Assembly (NCBI GenBank): GCA_013334325.1
Contig: JAAXXT010000005.1
Location: 17,361-81,360, forward strand
DNA from: Erysipelotrichaceae bacterium
GTDB lineage: Bacteria > Bacillota_I > Bacilli_A > Erysipelotrichales > Erysipelotrichaceae
DNA: 64,000 bases
Direction: 5' to 3'
How positions within the stretch are numbered: position 1 is the first letter of the stretch; each line of letters begins with the position of its first letter. Under the pieces are notes generated by a model. That model was not told the origin of the DNA and ran no database searches. It saw only the letters and a program-made list of their open reading frames with translations. Below, in pieces: positions 42,322 to 51,257 of the stretch. A program made the translations under genes and the position numbers.

Positions 42322-42350
42322 ATTATCCCTTTTATACATTCAATAGTCTA
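42322..42350 (-). promoter_or_regulatory. Module promoter, copy 1
   Basis: TAGACT (42350-42345), 17 bases, GATAAT (42327-42322), about 25 bases before the start of the zinc-ribbon gene. Confidence 0.65.
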
Positions 42351-42400
42351 CCTACTATGAGTGTTATTTTGTCTTCTTTTTAATTGTTTTCTATAAATCC

Positions 42401-42417
42401 GTTACACTTTTGTTACA
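42401..42417 (-). promoter_or_regulatory. WalR/PhoP-like direct-repeat box, copy 1
   Basis: Minus strand TGTAAC-AAAAG-TGTAAC, about 50 bases upstream of the -35 of the module promoter. Identical to the box at 36101-36117. Confidence 0.55.
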
Positions 42418-42434
42418 CTTGGACAATATGACCA

Positions 42435-42461
42435 TCAAAAAAGCCTTATAGAATAAGGCTT
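42435..42461 (-). terminator. Terminator of tRNA-Thr
   Basis: AAGCCTTA (42441-42448) with TAAGGCTT (42454-42461), loop TAGAA, A-run at 42437-42442 as U-tail for the leftward transcript. Confidence 0.85.
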
Positions 42462-42471
42462 CGTAGTCTCA

Positions 42472-42545
42472 TGGTGCCATCACCGAGAATCGAACTCAGA
42501 ACTGAGCATTACCATTGCTCCGTTTTACCACTGAACTATGATGGC
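42472..42545 (-). tRNA. tRNA-Thr (anticodon GGT), integration site
   Basis: Acceptor GCCATCA pairs with TGATGGC, discriminator A, encoded CCA. Anticodon stem GAGCA/TGCTC with loop ATGGTAA gives GGT. The last 18 bases recur at 36171-36188 and (imperfectly) at 29685-29700, so this tRNA served as attachment site for the accessory islets. It is still intact. Confidence 0.97.
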
Positions 42546-42591
42546 GTTGCCTAAATATAATAACTAAATTTAGGCAATTATGCAAGAGAAA

Positions 42592-43293
42592 TTACTGGAT
42601 TTGTGTCGGTGTTTCGACTGGTGTAGGATTCGCTAAATACACTTGGTATTCAGCTTGAATCTTATACATTGAAACAAGGAACAAGATTTTGAATACGAGG
42701 ATAGAAATAAATAAGGCAAAGGCTGTAAAGGCCCATACGACGACAATGATGATCACAGACTGTAAAGCAACCATATAGTCCGCAACGATGGATTCGATCA
42801 TCGCTTGATTACCACCACTGGCTTGAAGTGCCAACGCAAAATCATACATCGTTGTCCATGAGACGCTAGCGATAGCCGCTATGACCATAACGATACTCAA
42901 GACAACTAAGATCCCAATCAAGATATATCCCATTCTCCAACGCTTAAATAGCTTCTTAGGTTGATTCTTATCAATGAGCTTTTCTGAATATAATTGAATG
43001 CCTTTGATAACGTTATAAATTACTACGATATCAATGATGAAGGCTACGATTCCAACCAATCCACCAAACCCTGTATCTACTAAACTGAGCACGAAGGATA
43101 ATCCGCTCAATCCCATCAATACATAAAGAAGTGTCGGTACTTTCTTAAAGAAAGGATTATCTCTATCTAAAGATAAGACCCCTTTCTGGATCAAGAAGTA
43201 CGCCCCAATACTGATTAACGGTCCAATATTAACTTTACTAATCTCAAACCCACCAAATAAACTAAGCAAGAAACCATAAAAGATAAAATTCAT
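42592..43293 (-). CDS. Multi-TM membrane protein (paralogue of the next gene)
   Basis: 233 residues, six hydrophobic helices. It shares with the 43320-44021 protein the layout TM-LxLDxxxxxFxxV-TM-...-IKGIQLYSEKL-...-KRWRMGYILIG and a short polar tail. AAGGAG precedes the ATG. Function unknown. Confidence 0.75.
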   Translation of the reverse strand: MNFIFYGFLLSLFGGFEISKVNIGPLISIGAYFLIQKGVLSLDRDNPFFKKVPTLLYVLMGLSGLSFVLSLVDTGFGGLVGIVAFIIDIVVIYNVIKGIQLYSEKLIDKNQPKKLFKRWRMGYILIGILVVLSIVMVIAAIASVSWTTMYDFALALQASGGNQAMIESIVADYMVALQSVIIIVVVWAFTAFALFISILVFKILFLVSMYKIQAEYQVYLANPTPVETPTQIQ

Positions 43294-43319
43294 TTGTTCT
43301 CCTTTTTAGTCATGTGACT

Positions 43320-44021
43320 TTATTCAACAACAGATGTTAATGCTTGAGTCTTCAACACCTGTTGATGATCTTTTTGTATATGATACATCGTAACATACCA
43401 TAGAATACGAGTAGTCGCAGCCACCATGATCACAAGCGCTACGATCACTAATAGAACGATCAAGATGGAAGCCATAGGTCTTAAGGTTTCTAGTAAGAAT
43501 TCAGGATCATCAAACATCGTATTGACATCTACTTCAGTATTGATCCCAATTGAAAAGGCATAACTAAATCCAATCGCAAAGGCTGAGATAATGACACTGA
43601 CGACCAATACGATCGATGAGATCAAATTGATCTTCCAGTACTTTAATAGATTGACTGTTTCCTTAGGGTTTGTTAATACAGAAGCGTAGCTCTGTATCCC
43701 TTTAATGATTTGATATTCATTCAATATCGCAATGATTCCTGATCCCATAACGATCATCATTGCACCACCAGATAAAGAAGTGCTCTCTACGAAGATCATC
43801 AAACCATTCACCAATGCTACACCGATCAAGATCATTGAGAAGATCTTTACCGTTTGGAAATTCCTCTGATTCTTATCTAAAGTCGATAAACCTTTTAGGA
43901 TCAACGCTAAGACTCCTAAAGTAACGATGAAGGATAGATCGTATTTAAGATAGGTGTCTGTTAGCCAAGAAATAGGATTGACAAAGATCCCTACTATGAA
44001 TGCCCAATAGATATAGGTCAT
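43320..44021 (-). CDS. Multi-TM membrane protein (tandem paralogue)
   Basis: 233 residues, six TM helices, same length and layout as its neighbour (LSTLDKNQRNFQTVKIF, IKGIQSYASVL, LKYWKINLISS). The two arose by tandem duplication. It overlaps the maf stop by 4 bases (ATGA), so maf and both paralogues form one operon. Confidence 0.75.
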   Translation of the reverse strand: MTYIYWAFIVGIFVNPISWLTDTYLKYDLSFIVTLGVLALILKGLSTLDKNQRNFQTVKIFSMILIGVALVNGLMIFVESTSLSGGAMMIVMGSGIIAILNEYQIIKGIQSYASVLTNPKETVNLLKYWKINLISSIVLVVSVIISAFAIGFSYAFSIGINTEVDVNTMFDDPEFLLETLRPMASILIVLLVIVALVIMVAATTRILWYVTMYHIQKDHQQVLKTQALTSVVE

Positions 44022-44590
44022 GCGTTGACTCCTTCCATCATCTTCAATCGACGATTTAATTCAGCGATCGGTAATCCCATTATCGTATAATAATCCCCGT
44101 CTATAGACTTGATAAACAAGGCTCCTTTATCTTGTATCCCATAAGCACCTGCTTTATCTAGTGGTAAAGAAGTTGCAACATAGCTCTTGATAAGGGCTTC
44201 GTCTATGGGATAAAAAGTTACTTTCGCGATAGAGTTAAAAACGATTTTTTCCTTATCACTTAGGATACAGACCCCAGTAATGACCTTATGGGTCTTACCT
44301 GATAGAAGCTTAAGCATTCTGATCGCATCTTTATCATCACTTGGTTTACCTAAGATTTGATCATCTAAAACGACGACAGTATCAGATCCTATGACGATAG
44401 ATTGAGGATGTCTCTTAAAAACATCGAGTGCTTTATCGATGGCTATTTTTTCGATGGCCTTCGTTAAAGACAAACTAGGATCGATGACTTCATCGATCTG
44501 TGGATTCTCTGAATTAAAAGGCATATTGAGTAGAAGCATCAACTCTCTTCTACGCGGACTCTGACTGGCCAATATAATGTTTTTGATCAT
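44018..44590 (-). CDS. maf: Maf nucleotide pyrophosphatase
   Basis: 190 residues, usual length. Starts IILASQSPRRRELM, the Maf signature, with VIGSDTVV and GKPSDDKDAIRMLKLLSGKTH further on. Maf proteins hydrolyse modified or canonical NTPs (dTTP/UTP) and are linked to septum control. AGGGGGG lies upstream. Confidence 0.93.
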   Translation of the reverse strand: MIKNIILASQSPRRRELMLLLNMPFNSENPQIDEVIDPSLSLTKAIEKIAIDKALDVFKRHPQSIVIGSDTVVVLDDQILGKPSDDKDAIRMLKLLSGKTHKVITGVCILSDKEKIVFNSIAKVTFYPIDEALIKSYVATSLPLDKAGAYGIQDKGALFIKSIDGDYYTIMGLPIAELNRRLKMMEGVNA

Positions 44591-44636
44591 CGGATTTCCC
44601 CCCTAAAAACAGTACAATTATAACATCTCATCTATA

Positions 44637-44665
44637 AATAAAAAAGGTTTGTTAGAACAAACCTT
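44637..44665 (-). terminator. Terminator of the catabolic operon
   Basis: AAGGTTTGTT (44644-44653) and AACAAACCTT (44656-44665), A-run as U-tail for leftward transcripts. The tetR stop (44652-44654) is inside the hairpin. Confidence 0.88.
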
Positions 44666-45248
44666 CTTCAAGTATCTTCATGACTTCGTCTACCGCATGG
44701 TCTACATCACCACGATCACTAAACATGATCCAGTTTAGACCTAGGAAGTTAGATATGCCCATCAGCATAAACGCAACCACTTCAGGATCATAATCTTTCA
44801 TTTGGCCCTTTCCAATGGCCTCTTCGATATGCATCGCATAGTTCTTCGCAAAGTCTGAATAATACTCTACAAAGAGGCGTTTATCGATATACAAGGATTC
44901 CCAAATGATATTGTACATGCTCTTATGTTCAGCGATGAACTCTAAGAAAGATCTTAAGCCGATACGTTCCGCTTCTTTACGAGTAGTAACATTAGACTCT
45001 TTGATACGTAAGGCAATATGCATACGGATCTGATGAGAATAGTTTACTAAGAGATGTTTATAGATGTTGATCTTATCAGAAAAATAGATATAAAAAGTTC
45101 CAGGAGCTACTTGTGCTTTAGAAGTGATATCGTTGATCGAAGTCGCATAATAACCTTGAGAATAGAAGAGATCTTCTGCTGCACTGCATAGACGATCTAA
45201 GGTTGCTTGTCCTCGTTTGGTTTTAGGTTGGTTGACAAATTTGTTCAT
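44652..45248 (-). CDS. TetR-family transcriptional regulator
   Basis: 198 residues. N-terminal HTH (TLDRLCSAAEDLFYSQGYYATSINDI then AQVAPGTFYIYF) and a C-terminal ligand-binding helical domain. It is last in the fatty-acid/ketoacid-type operon and probably represses it, perhaps through the palindrome at 56025-56035, with an acyl-CoA or substrate as inducer (inference). An extended -10 box (TGATATAAT, 45278-45270) lies in the end of the upstream gene, so it may also have its own promoter. Confidence 0.9.
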   Translation of the reverse strand: MNKFVNQPKTKRGQATLDRLCSAAEDLFYSQGYYATSINDITSKAQVAPGTFYIYFSDKINIYKHLLVNYSHQIRMHIALRIKESNVTTRKEAERIGLRSFLEFIAEHKSMYNIIWESLYIDKRLFVEYYSDFAKNYAMHIEEAIGKGQMKDYDPEVVAFMLMGISNFLGLNWIMFSDRGDVDHAVDEVMKILEEGLF

Positions 45249-45269
45249 TGAAGGGCCGTGTTTTGTCTC

Positions 45270-45278
45270 ATTATATCA
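45270..45278 (-). promoter_or_regulatory. Internal extended -10 box for tetR
   Basis: TGATATAAT on the minus strand, 22 bases before the tetR ATG, overlapping the stop of the hydrolase. Confidence 0.5.
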
Positions 45279-46083
45279 CATCTTCTAGCTTGGTATTATT
45301 GGTAAATCCCATGACCAAGGAGCTAAATAAGATGGGTTTCTCATACATTAAGGCATGACCTGAATCTGGGACATAAACAAGTTGGGCTTTTTTAATTTCC
45401 TTGGCAATAAACTGTTGATTCGCAAAAGGTGTAATGATGTCTTGTTCACAGCCTACGACTAAGGTAGGACAGATAATATTTTTGAGTTTAGCACGTTCAT
45501 CTAGGTCATTGGCACTATCCGTCAGGCGTATCATCGCATTGATGAAGACAGGGTTAGAAAAGACTTGATGAAGCACAGCTTTACGATTGTTCATCCATTC
45601 GATGTGTTGTTCATAAAACTTCTGGGAGTAGATGACAGGAATCGTCGTTGAATAATAGGCTTCAGGATCATGAGCTGCTTTATTCCAAGCACGACCAATC
45701 TCTTGTAGCCATTCTGATGTATGAGCTGTCGTATTAAATAGCATCAATCTCTCAACGAGTTCAGGATAAGCCGTGGTCAACTTGATCGCAACTTCTCCCC
45801 CATAAGAGATCCCAAATACAGCGAGATCACTTAGCTTAAGGGTCTTGATAAACGATGCCAACATTTCGACTTGGATGTCTTGGTTATAGACTAAGCCATC
45901 CAGCTTAGATGATTTCCCTTGATCAAGCAGATCGATGAGGATCAAAGTGTTGTTTGTAGAAAAGGCATCTATAAAAGGTTTCCAACTTAAACAAGACATC
46001 ATGATCCCGTTTAAGATGAGTAGAGGTTTACCAGATCCATAAGATTCATAATAGATTGTATAGTCTTTATAAGAGAAATCCAT
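45271..46083 (-). CDS. Alpha/beta hydrolase
   Basis: 270 residues. Nucleophile elbow GISYGG (Ser), acid GCEQDIITPF (Asp), base DSGHALMYEKP (His): full triad. Its start overlaps the CoA-transferase stop by one base. Esterase or thioesterase serving the catabolic operon; substrate unknown. Confidence 0.88.
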   Translation of the reverse strand: MDFSYKDYTIYYESYGSGKPLLILNGIMMSCLSWKPFIDAFSTNNTLILIDLLDQGKSSKLDGLVYNQDIQVEMLASFIKTLKLSDLAVFGISYGGEVAIKLTTAYPELVERLMLFNTTAHTSEWLQEIGRAWNKAAHDPEAYYSTTIPVIYSQKFYEQHIEWMNNRKAVLHQVFSNPVFINAMIRLTDSANDLDERAKLKNIICPTLVVGCEQDIITPFANQQFIAKEIKKAQLVYVPDSGHALMYEKPILFSSLVMGFTNNTKLEDVI

Positions 46084-47387
46084 TAGATGATCCCAAGCTC
46101 TTTCGCTTGTTTATAGAGCTCTTCTCTGAATTTAGGATGAGCCACAGCGATCAAGCGATCGACTCGCTCACGCACATTGGTGCCTTTTAATTGGGCTACC
46201 CCATATTCGGTGACGATATGATCAACATCATTACGAGACAAGGATACAATAGCGCCTGGTTTTAAGAAAGGCACGATCTTAGACTGTTCAACACGTTCAC
46301 CTGTAATAGGATCTTTGACCATGGCCGTTGAATATAAAGCAATAAAAGATTTACCATTCTTAGAATTCTGAGCGCCTATGGCTGTATCTGCTTGACCACC
46401 TGTACCACTAAATTGAACAGAACCGATCGATTCTGAACAACATTGACCAGTAAGATCTACTTCTAAAGTGGTATTGATGGAGATCATATTATCATTAAGA
46501 CCTATGATATGAGGATCATTGACATAAGCCCCATTTAAGATATTTACCGCTGGATTATGATCTAAGAATTCATAAAGTTCTGCAGTTCCCATCGCAAAGG
46601 TACAGATCATCTTACCTTTTTGTTGTTGCTTGAATTTCCCTGTGACAACGCCCATTTTAGCAAGCTTCATCAAACCTGTTGTCAGCATCTCTGTATGAAC
46701 CCCTAAGTTTTTCTTAGCAGTTAAAGAAGCTGCGACCGCATTAGGAATACCACCTATTCCTAATTGGATACAATCGCCATCTTTGATGTAATCGGCGATG
46801 AATTGTCCAATGGCTTTATCTTTCTCATTGAAGTCCCCTTCAGGTAAAACAGGAGGCATATAATTCGATTCGATCAAATAATCGACTTCGTCTAGACTCA
46901 GTTCAAGATCACCATAGGTATAAGGAAAATTCGGATTGATTTCCAATATAACCAGATCGGCATCTTCGATGACACGTTTTTCATAAGTATTGCTTAGGGA
47001 TAAAGAGACATAGCCATGTTTATCGGGCATTGAAGCTGATCCGACATAAATATTCGTATGAACATGAGCTAAACGCTTGGTTCCTGCTAAGTGTAAATGA
47101 TTCGGAATAAAGGATACATTTCCGTTTTTATGAGCTTTACGCATCGTTGGTGAGTAGAACCATCCATCGATATTGAAGCTTTCTTTATAGTCTCCGCTTA
47201 GAAACTGTTGATCAGACATAGGTAAACAGTTGGTGACTGTGACCCCTTTTACAGCCTTTGCGACCGTATGAAGCTGCGATAAGAAATCTCTTCCTTCTGC
47301 GCAACCTAATCCTGTTATGATCATGTCTCCGCTCTTAACGAGTTTGACTGCTTCTTGTGCACTGATGATTTTTTTTGAATAGTCCAT
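46083..47387 (-). CDS. Acetyl-CoA hydrolase/CoA-transferase family
   Basis: 434 residues, the normal length of 4-hydroxybutyrate/butyrate:acetate CoA-transferases. Catalytic Glu is in GQCCSESIGSVQFSGTGGQAD; CoA-binding segments QLGIGGIPNA and HTEMLTTGLM are seen. It would load CoA from acetyl-CoA or another acyl-CoA onto an imported acid. It sits between the binding protein and a hydrolase in the catabolic operon. Confidence 0.88.
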   Translation of the reverse strand: MDYSKKIISAQEAVKLVKSGDMIITGLGCAEGRDFLSQLHTVAKAVKGVTVTNCLPMSDQQFLSGDYKESFNIDGWFYSPTMRKAHKNGNVSFIPNHLHLAGTKRLAHVHTNIYVGSASMPDKHGYVSLSLSNTYEKRVIEDADLVILEINPNFPYTYGDLELSLDEVDYLIESNYMPPVLPEGDFNEKDKAIGQFIADYIKDGDCIQLGIGGIPNAVAASLTAKKNLGVHTEMLTTGLMKLAKMGVVTGKFKQQQKGKMICTFAMGTAELYEFLDHNPAVNILNGAYVNDPHIIGLNDNMISINTTLEVDLTGQCCSESIGSVQFSGTGGQADTAIGAQNSKNGKSFIALYSTAMVKDPITGERVEQSKIVPFLKPGAIVSLSRNDVDHIVTEYGVAQLKGTNVRERVDRLIAVAHPKFREELYKQAKELGII

Positions 47388-47405
47388 ATGGCCTCCCTAG
47401 AGAAT

Positions 47406-47428
47406 TGCGGGGGGAAGATCCCCCCGCA
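47406..47428 (-). promoter_or_regulatory. GC-rich intercistronic hairpin after the binding-protein gene
   Basis: TGCGGGGGG (47406-47414) and CCCCCCGCA (47420-47428), 9 bp, with a 5-base loop. There is no U-tail, so it is more likely to shield the 3' end of the upstream mRNA than to terminate. Confidence 0.65.
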
Positions 47429-47441
47429 TTCTAATTGTAGA

Positions 47442-48662
47442 TTAATTTCCTAAGATTGTATCAATATTAGCTAAAGGCTTAACAACGGTCCAACCAGCAA
47501 CGTCTTCAGCAGTCAATGTAGCCTTGGAAAGGTTCATTTCTTGTGTTCCAGTACGTTTGCCATCGCCGAAGTCAATTTCGCCCCCGAATGGGTTCTTGAT
47601 CGGTGCAGATTCCATAGCATCGATGTAAGATTCCCATGTAGGAACTTTTTTGTCTAAGCGTTTGAGGCCTTCAACGAAGAAGTAAGCAGCGATCCAACCA
47701 GTCATAGCGTAAGCATTGGCAGCATAAGCAGCATCAATGTTTGCAGCGTAGGTCTGATAGTTCGTCAAATTAGGTTCACCAACCAGTGAAACCCAACCGG
47801 ATCCGTAAACATCGAATTTACCAGCGATTTCTCTAACGAAAGAATTAGAGATAGCAGGTGATACGTTTACGTAAGTTGTGATCAAATCTTTAGTGTTATT
47901 CTGATTGGCCAATTCCTTAACGATAATAGGGATTGTGGCTTGGATAGCAGCACCGATGATGAAATCGACATTGCCATTGATGATTGTTGTAACAGCAGCG
48001 GAAACGTCAGCTTGTGCAGGTTCAACTTGAGCCTTGACTAAGGTTACGCCAGCTAAAGCAGCTTGGGCTTCAGCCCCTTGTAACATATTCTTTCCAGCGT
48101 CGTCATTGGTATAAATGATCCCAACTTTTGTAGCGCCGAAGTCGCCTTTTGCACGTGCAACCATGATTTTACCTTCATTGATGTAAATAGGTTGAACAGG
48201 CATAATGTTACGGTTCATGTCTTCGTCTGTAGCTTTTTCAGCATACAATTGACCGATACCAGTAGCGAAATAAACAGCAGGAATTCCAGATTCTTTCAAG
48301 GTTTCCAATGTAGCAGCTACTACTGGAGTCCCGAAGTGACCAACGAAAGCGAAGATTTTTTCGTCATTGATCATGGTGTTAACACAAGCTAGACCTTTTT
48401 CTGCATTGAATTCATCGTCTGTGTGGATGAATTTGATCTTACGACCAGCAACACCGCCAGCATCATTAACATACTTCAAATAAGCTTCAATACCAGCTAG
48501 AAACGGAATACCTACAGCGGAATACGGACCGGAAGTGGCTGCGCAATTCGCAATCAGGATTTCCGTGTCGGTTACCCCTTGAGCCGGTTCGACTTTTTTG
48601 GTACAACCAACTAAGCCAACGATCATGGTCAAGGAAAGCAATACAACTAGTAACTTCTTCAT
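47442..48662 (-). CDS. ABC transporter substrate-binding lipoprotein (LivJ-like)
   Basis: 406 residues. Signal peptide MKKLLVVLLSLTMIVGLVGC with lipobox LVGC, then a type I periplasmic-binding fold (FLAGIEAYLKYVNDAGGVAGRKI, FAFVGHFGTPVVAATLE, IIYTNDDAGKN). It binds a small acid or amide outside the cell. Codons are biased to a few preferred ones, as for an abundant protein. AAGGAGG supports the start at 48662. Confidence 0.92.
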   Translation of the reverse strand: MKKLLVVLLSLTMIVGLVGCTKKVEPAQGVTDTEILIANCAATSGPYSAVGIPFLAGIEAYLKYVNDAGGVAGRKIKFIHTDDEFNAEKGLACVNTMINDEKIFAFVGHFGTPVVAATLETLKESGIPAVYFATGIGQLYAEKATDEDMNRNIMPVQPIYINEGKIMVARAKGDFGATKVGIIYTNDDAGKNMLQGAEAQAALAGVTLVKAQVEPAQADVSAAVTTIINGNVDFIIGAAIQATIPIIVKELANQNNTKDLITTYVNVSPAISNSFVREIAGKFDVYGSGWVSLVGEPNLTNYQTYAANIDAAYAANAYAMTGWIAAYFFVEGLKRLDKKVPTWESYIDAMESAPIKNPFGGEIDFGDGKRTGTQEMNLSKATLTAEDVAGWTVVKPLANIDTILGN

Positions 48663-48707
48663 TCTTTTCCTCCTTATAACAATGCTCTTATGCATCATTA
48701 TCCTTTG

Positions 48708-49427
48708 TTAGTGTGACCCTAAGTAAGCTTGAATTAATTTTGGATCATGAATTAATTCACTCGCTGGACCATGCATACTGATGGTACCTAGCTCTAACAC
48801 ATAGGCGTAATCTGCGATCTTTAAGGTCTGAGCAGCATTCTGCTCGACGATGATCACAGTCACCCCAGTTTTTTTAATGTCTTGGACGATCTTTAGAATG
48901 TCTCTTACGATCAGTGGAGCTAATCCTAAGGACGGTTCATCAAGAAGTAATATCTTAGGTGAACTCATCAAGGCTCTTCCGATCGCAAGCATTTGTTGCT
49001 CACCACCTGATAAGGTAGAAGCGATTTGTTTACGACGTTCTTTTAATACAGGAAAATAACCATAGACTTGTTGAAGATTCAGTTGGACTTGTTTGCGACT
49101 CTTTACGGTAAACGCTCCTACTTTTAAATTCTCTTCAACGTTAAGATCTCTAAAGACATGTCTTCCTTCTGGACTTTGAGAGATACCTAAACCAGCGATC
49201 TTCTCAGCTTCCTTATTGGTGATGTCTTCATCGAAATAAGCGATCGTTCCTTTTTGAGCTTCAACGATACCAGATATGGTTCTTAGGGTAGTTGTTTTAC
49301 CTGCCCCATTGGCTCCTAATAAGGCTACGATGGTGCCTTCTTCGACATCGATACTGATGCCTTTTAAGGCTTCTACGGCTCCATAATTCACTTTGAGATT
49401 GGTGATCTTTAAGGCGAGTTTACTCAT
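48708..49427 (-). CDS. livF: Branched-chain-type ABC transporter ATPase, LivF-like
   Basis: 239 residues. Walker A GANGAGKTT, signature LSGGEQQ, Walker B ILLLDEPSLGL. It couples ATP hydrolysis to uptake with LivG. It overlaps livG by 4 bases. Confidence 0.93.
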   Translation of the reverse strand: MSKLALKITNLKVNYGAVEALKGISIDVEEGTIVALLGANGAGKTTTLRTISGIVEAQKGTIAYFDEDITNKEAEKIAGLGISQSPEGRHVFRDLNVEENLKVGAFTVKSRKQVQLNLQQVYGYFPVLKERRKQIASTLSGGEQQMLAIGRALMSSPKILLLDEPSLGLAPLIVRDILKIVQDIKKTGVTVIIVEQNAAQTLKIADYAYVLELGTISMHGPASELIHDPKLIQAYLGSH

Positions 49428-50239
49428 ACCTGATCCTCCTGTGTCCCCAAGTAAGCCACTTGTACATCTTTATTCAATTTGATTTCTTTAGGAGATCCTT
49501 TCGCAAGGAACTTCCCAAAGTTGATCGCACAGATGGTATCGCAGACATCCATAACCAAACGCATGTCATGCTCAACCAAAAGCACTGCACAGTTGTATTC
49601 ATTGCGGATGGTTCTAATGACATCCGCTAGACCTAAGGTTTCTACGTCGTTGAGTCCAGCCGCTGGTTCATCTAAGATGATCAAGCGAGGTGCACACATC
49701 AAGGTACGTGCTAATTCTACTTTTTTTAGTATACCATAAGGTTGTCCACCAACAGGCCACATGGCCTTATCAGCGATCCCTAGGAATTGAAGGATCTTCA
49801 TTGCTTCTAAACGTAAGCTTTCTTCTTCTTTTTTAGCTTTTCTGGTCTTGACCATGGCTCCAAAGAGTCCTGTCTTATAGTCGATGTGGGCACCAACTAA
49901 GACATTATCTAGGATACTTAGTTCACGGATCAATTCTACGTTTTGGAAGGTACGAACCAAACCTAAACCGATGATCTCATGGACCGCATGTTCATTGAGT
50001 TCTACAGTGACATCCTTCTTACTTAAGAATCGGATGGACCCATGATTGGGTTTATAGAACTGAGTGATACAATTGAAGGCCGTCGTCTTACCTGCCCCAT
50101 TGGGTCCAATCAAACCGAAGATCTCTTTTTCCTTGATTTGGAAAGATAGATTGTCTACAGCCTTGATACCTCCAAAGGAGATAGATAGATTCTCAATCGA
50201 CAATATGATGCCTTTTTCTAAAGGTTGAACATGACTCAT
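49424..50239 (-). CDS. livG: Branched-chain-type ABC transporter ATPase, LivG-like
   Basis: 271 residues. Walker A GPNGAGKTT, Walker B LIILDEPAAGLN. The signature is degenerate (QPYGILKKVELARTL in place of LSYGQQ), as in several LivG proteins but further from consensus. It pairs with LivF and overlaps livM by 4 bases. Confidence 0.92.
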   Translation of the reverse strand: MSHVQPLEKGIILSIENLSISFGGIKAVDNLSFQIKEKEIFGLIGPNGAGKTTAFNCITQFYKPNHGSIRFLSKKDVTVELNEHAVHEIIGLGLVRTFQNVELIRELSILDNVLVGAHIDYKTGLFGAMVKTRKAKKEEESLRLEAMKILQFLGIADKAMWPVGGQPYGILKKVELARTLMCAPRLIILDEPAAGLNDVETLGLADVIRTIRNEYNCAVLLVEHDMRLVMDVCDTICAINFGKFLAKGSPKEIKLNKDVQVAYLGTQEDQV

Positions 50240-51255
50240 ACCGTCTTACCTCTACTTTTCTTAAACAACTTAACGACTGCGTCTTTCCCATCATTGAAGA
50301 CTCTGATCAAGCCCGCAGGATAATACAAGATAACGACAATGATCAATATCCCATTGATGATGTAGGCAAAGTTCGGGATCTTACCGAAATACGGGATCTG
50401 TTTTAAGACCAGATCAGGTACCGCAAAGACCACAAGTGATCCTACGAAAGTCCCTATGATGCTTCTTACGCCACCGATGATGATGACAGCTAAGATGTTG
50501 AGGGATAACCCTAGATTCCATTTAGAAGGCTCTACATACTTAATAAAATGCGCATAGAGTATACCAGCTGTACTGGTCAAGGCTGTCGCTAAAGCGAAAG
50601 CCAACAAGCGATACTTCAATAGATTGATTCCCATCGCTTGAGCAGCTGCTTCTGAGCCTCTCATAGCGTTTAAGGCACGTCCTACATGACTATTGATCAA
50701 GTTATGGATCAAGATCATGATGACGACCATGAATACCACCAACAGTAGATAAGTCATTGTGGTATCCAGTTTGAAGAAACCAAAGAAAGTAGGATATCTT
50801 ACAGACTTGCCTGAGAATCCATTCGTGATGAATTCAAATTCAGCGAAAGTCTTTCTAAAGATCTCAGAAACAGCTAAAGTCGCAATGGCCAGATAAAGTC
50901 CTTCGATACGCAAGGAGATCAAACCAACCAAGACAGAAATCGCTACTGGAATTAAAATAGATACGATCAAGGTCACTTCAAAGGGCATCTTTAGATTCAT
51001 GGTCATATACGCGGAGATATACGCCGCTAGACCCATAAATCCAGCTGTTCCCAGTGAGATCAAACCTGACCACCCTAAGAGAAGATTAAGTCCTAAAGAG
51101 ACGATCGTATAGATCATTACGACCCCAACTAAAGTCACATATGAACTCTTTAACACATCGAAATAAACCAAGGAAGGTATCGTCGCTAAGACAAGACCCA
51201 ATAAGATGTATTTCGTATAAGGATAAGCTTTTATTTGAGCAAGTAGTTTTTTCAT
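50236..51255 (-). CDS. livM: ABC transporter permease, LivM-like
   Basis: 339 residues, about ten TM helices. The LivM hallmark GLNLLLGWSGLISLGTAGFMGLAAY and the permease loop AMRGSEAAAQAMGINLLKYRLLAFA are present. Confidence 0.92.
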   Translation of the reverse strand: MKKLLAQIKAYPYTKYILLGLVLATIPSLVYFDVLKSSYVTLVGVVMIYTIVSLGLNLLLGWSGLISLGTAGFMGLAAYISAYMTMNLKMPFEVTLIVSILIPVAISVLVGLISLRIEGLYLAIATLAVSEIFRKTFAEFEFITNGFSGKSVRYPTFFGFFKLDTTMTYLLLVVFMVVIMILIHNLINSHVGRALNAMRGSEAAAQAMGINLLKYRLLAFALATALTSTAGILYAHFIKYVEPSKWNLGLSLNILAVIIIGGVRSIIGTFVGSLVVFAVPDLVLKQIPYFGKIPNFAYIINGILIIVVILYYPAGLIRVFNDGKDAVVKLFKKSRGKTV

Positions 51256-51257
51256 AG

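Noticed and set aside
29945..42545. Prophage
   Set aside because: No capsid, terminase, portal, lysis or integrase genes are visible; the cargo is surface proteins and small unknown genes.
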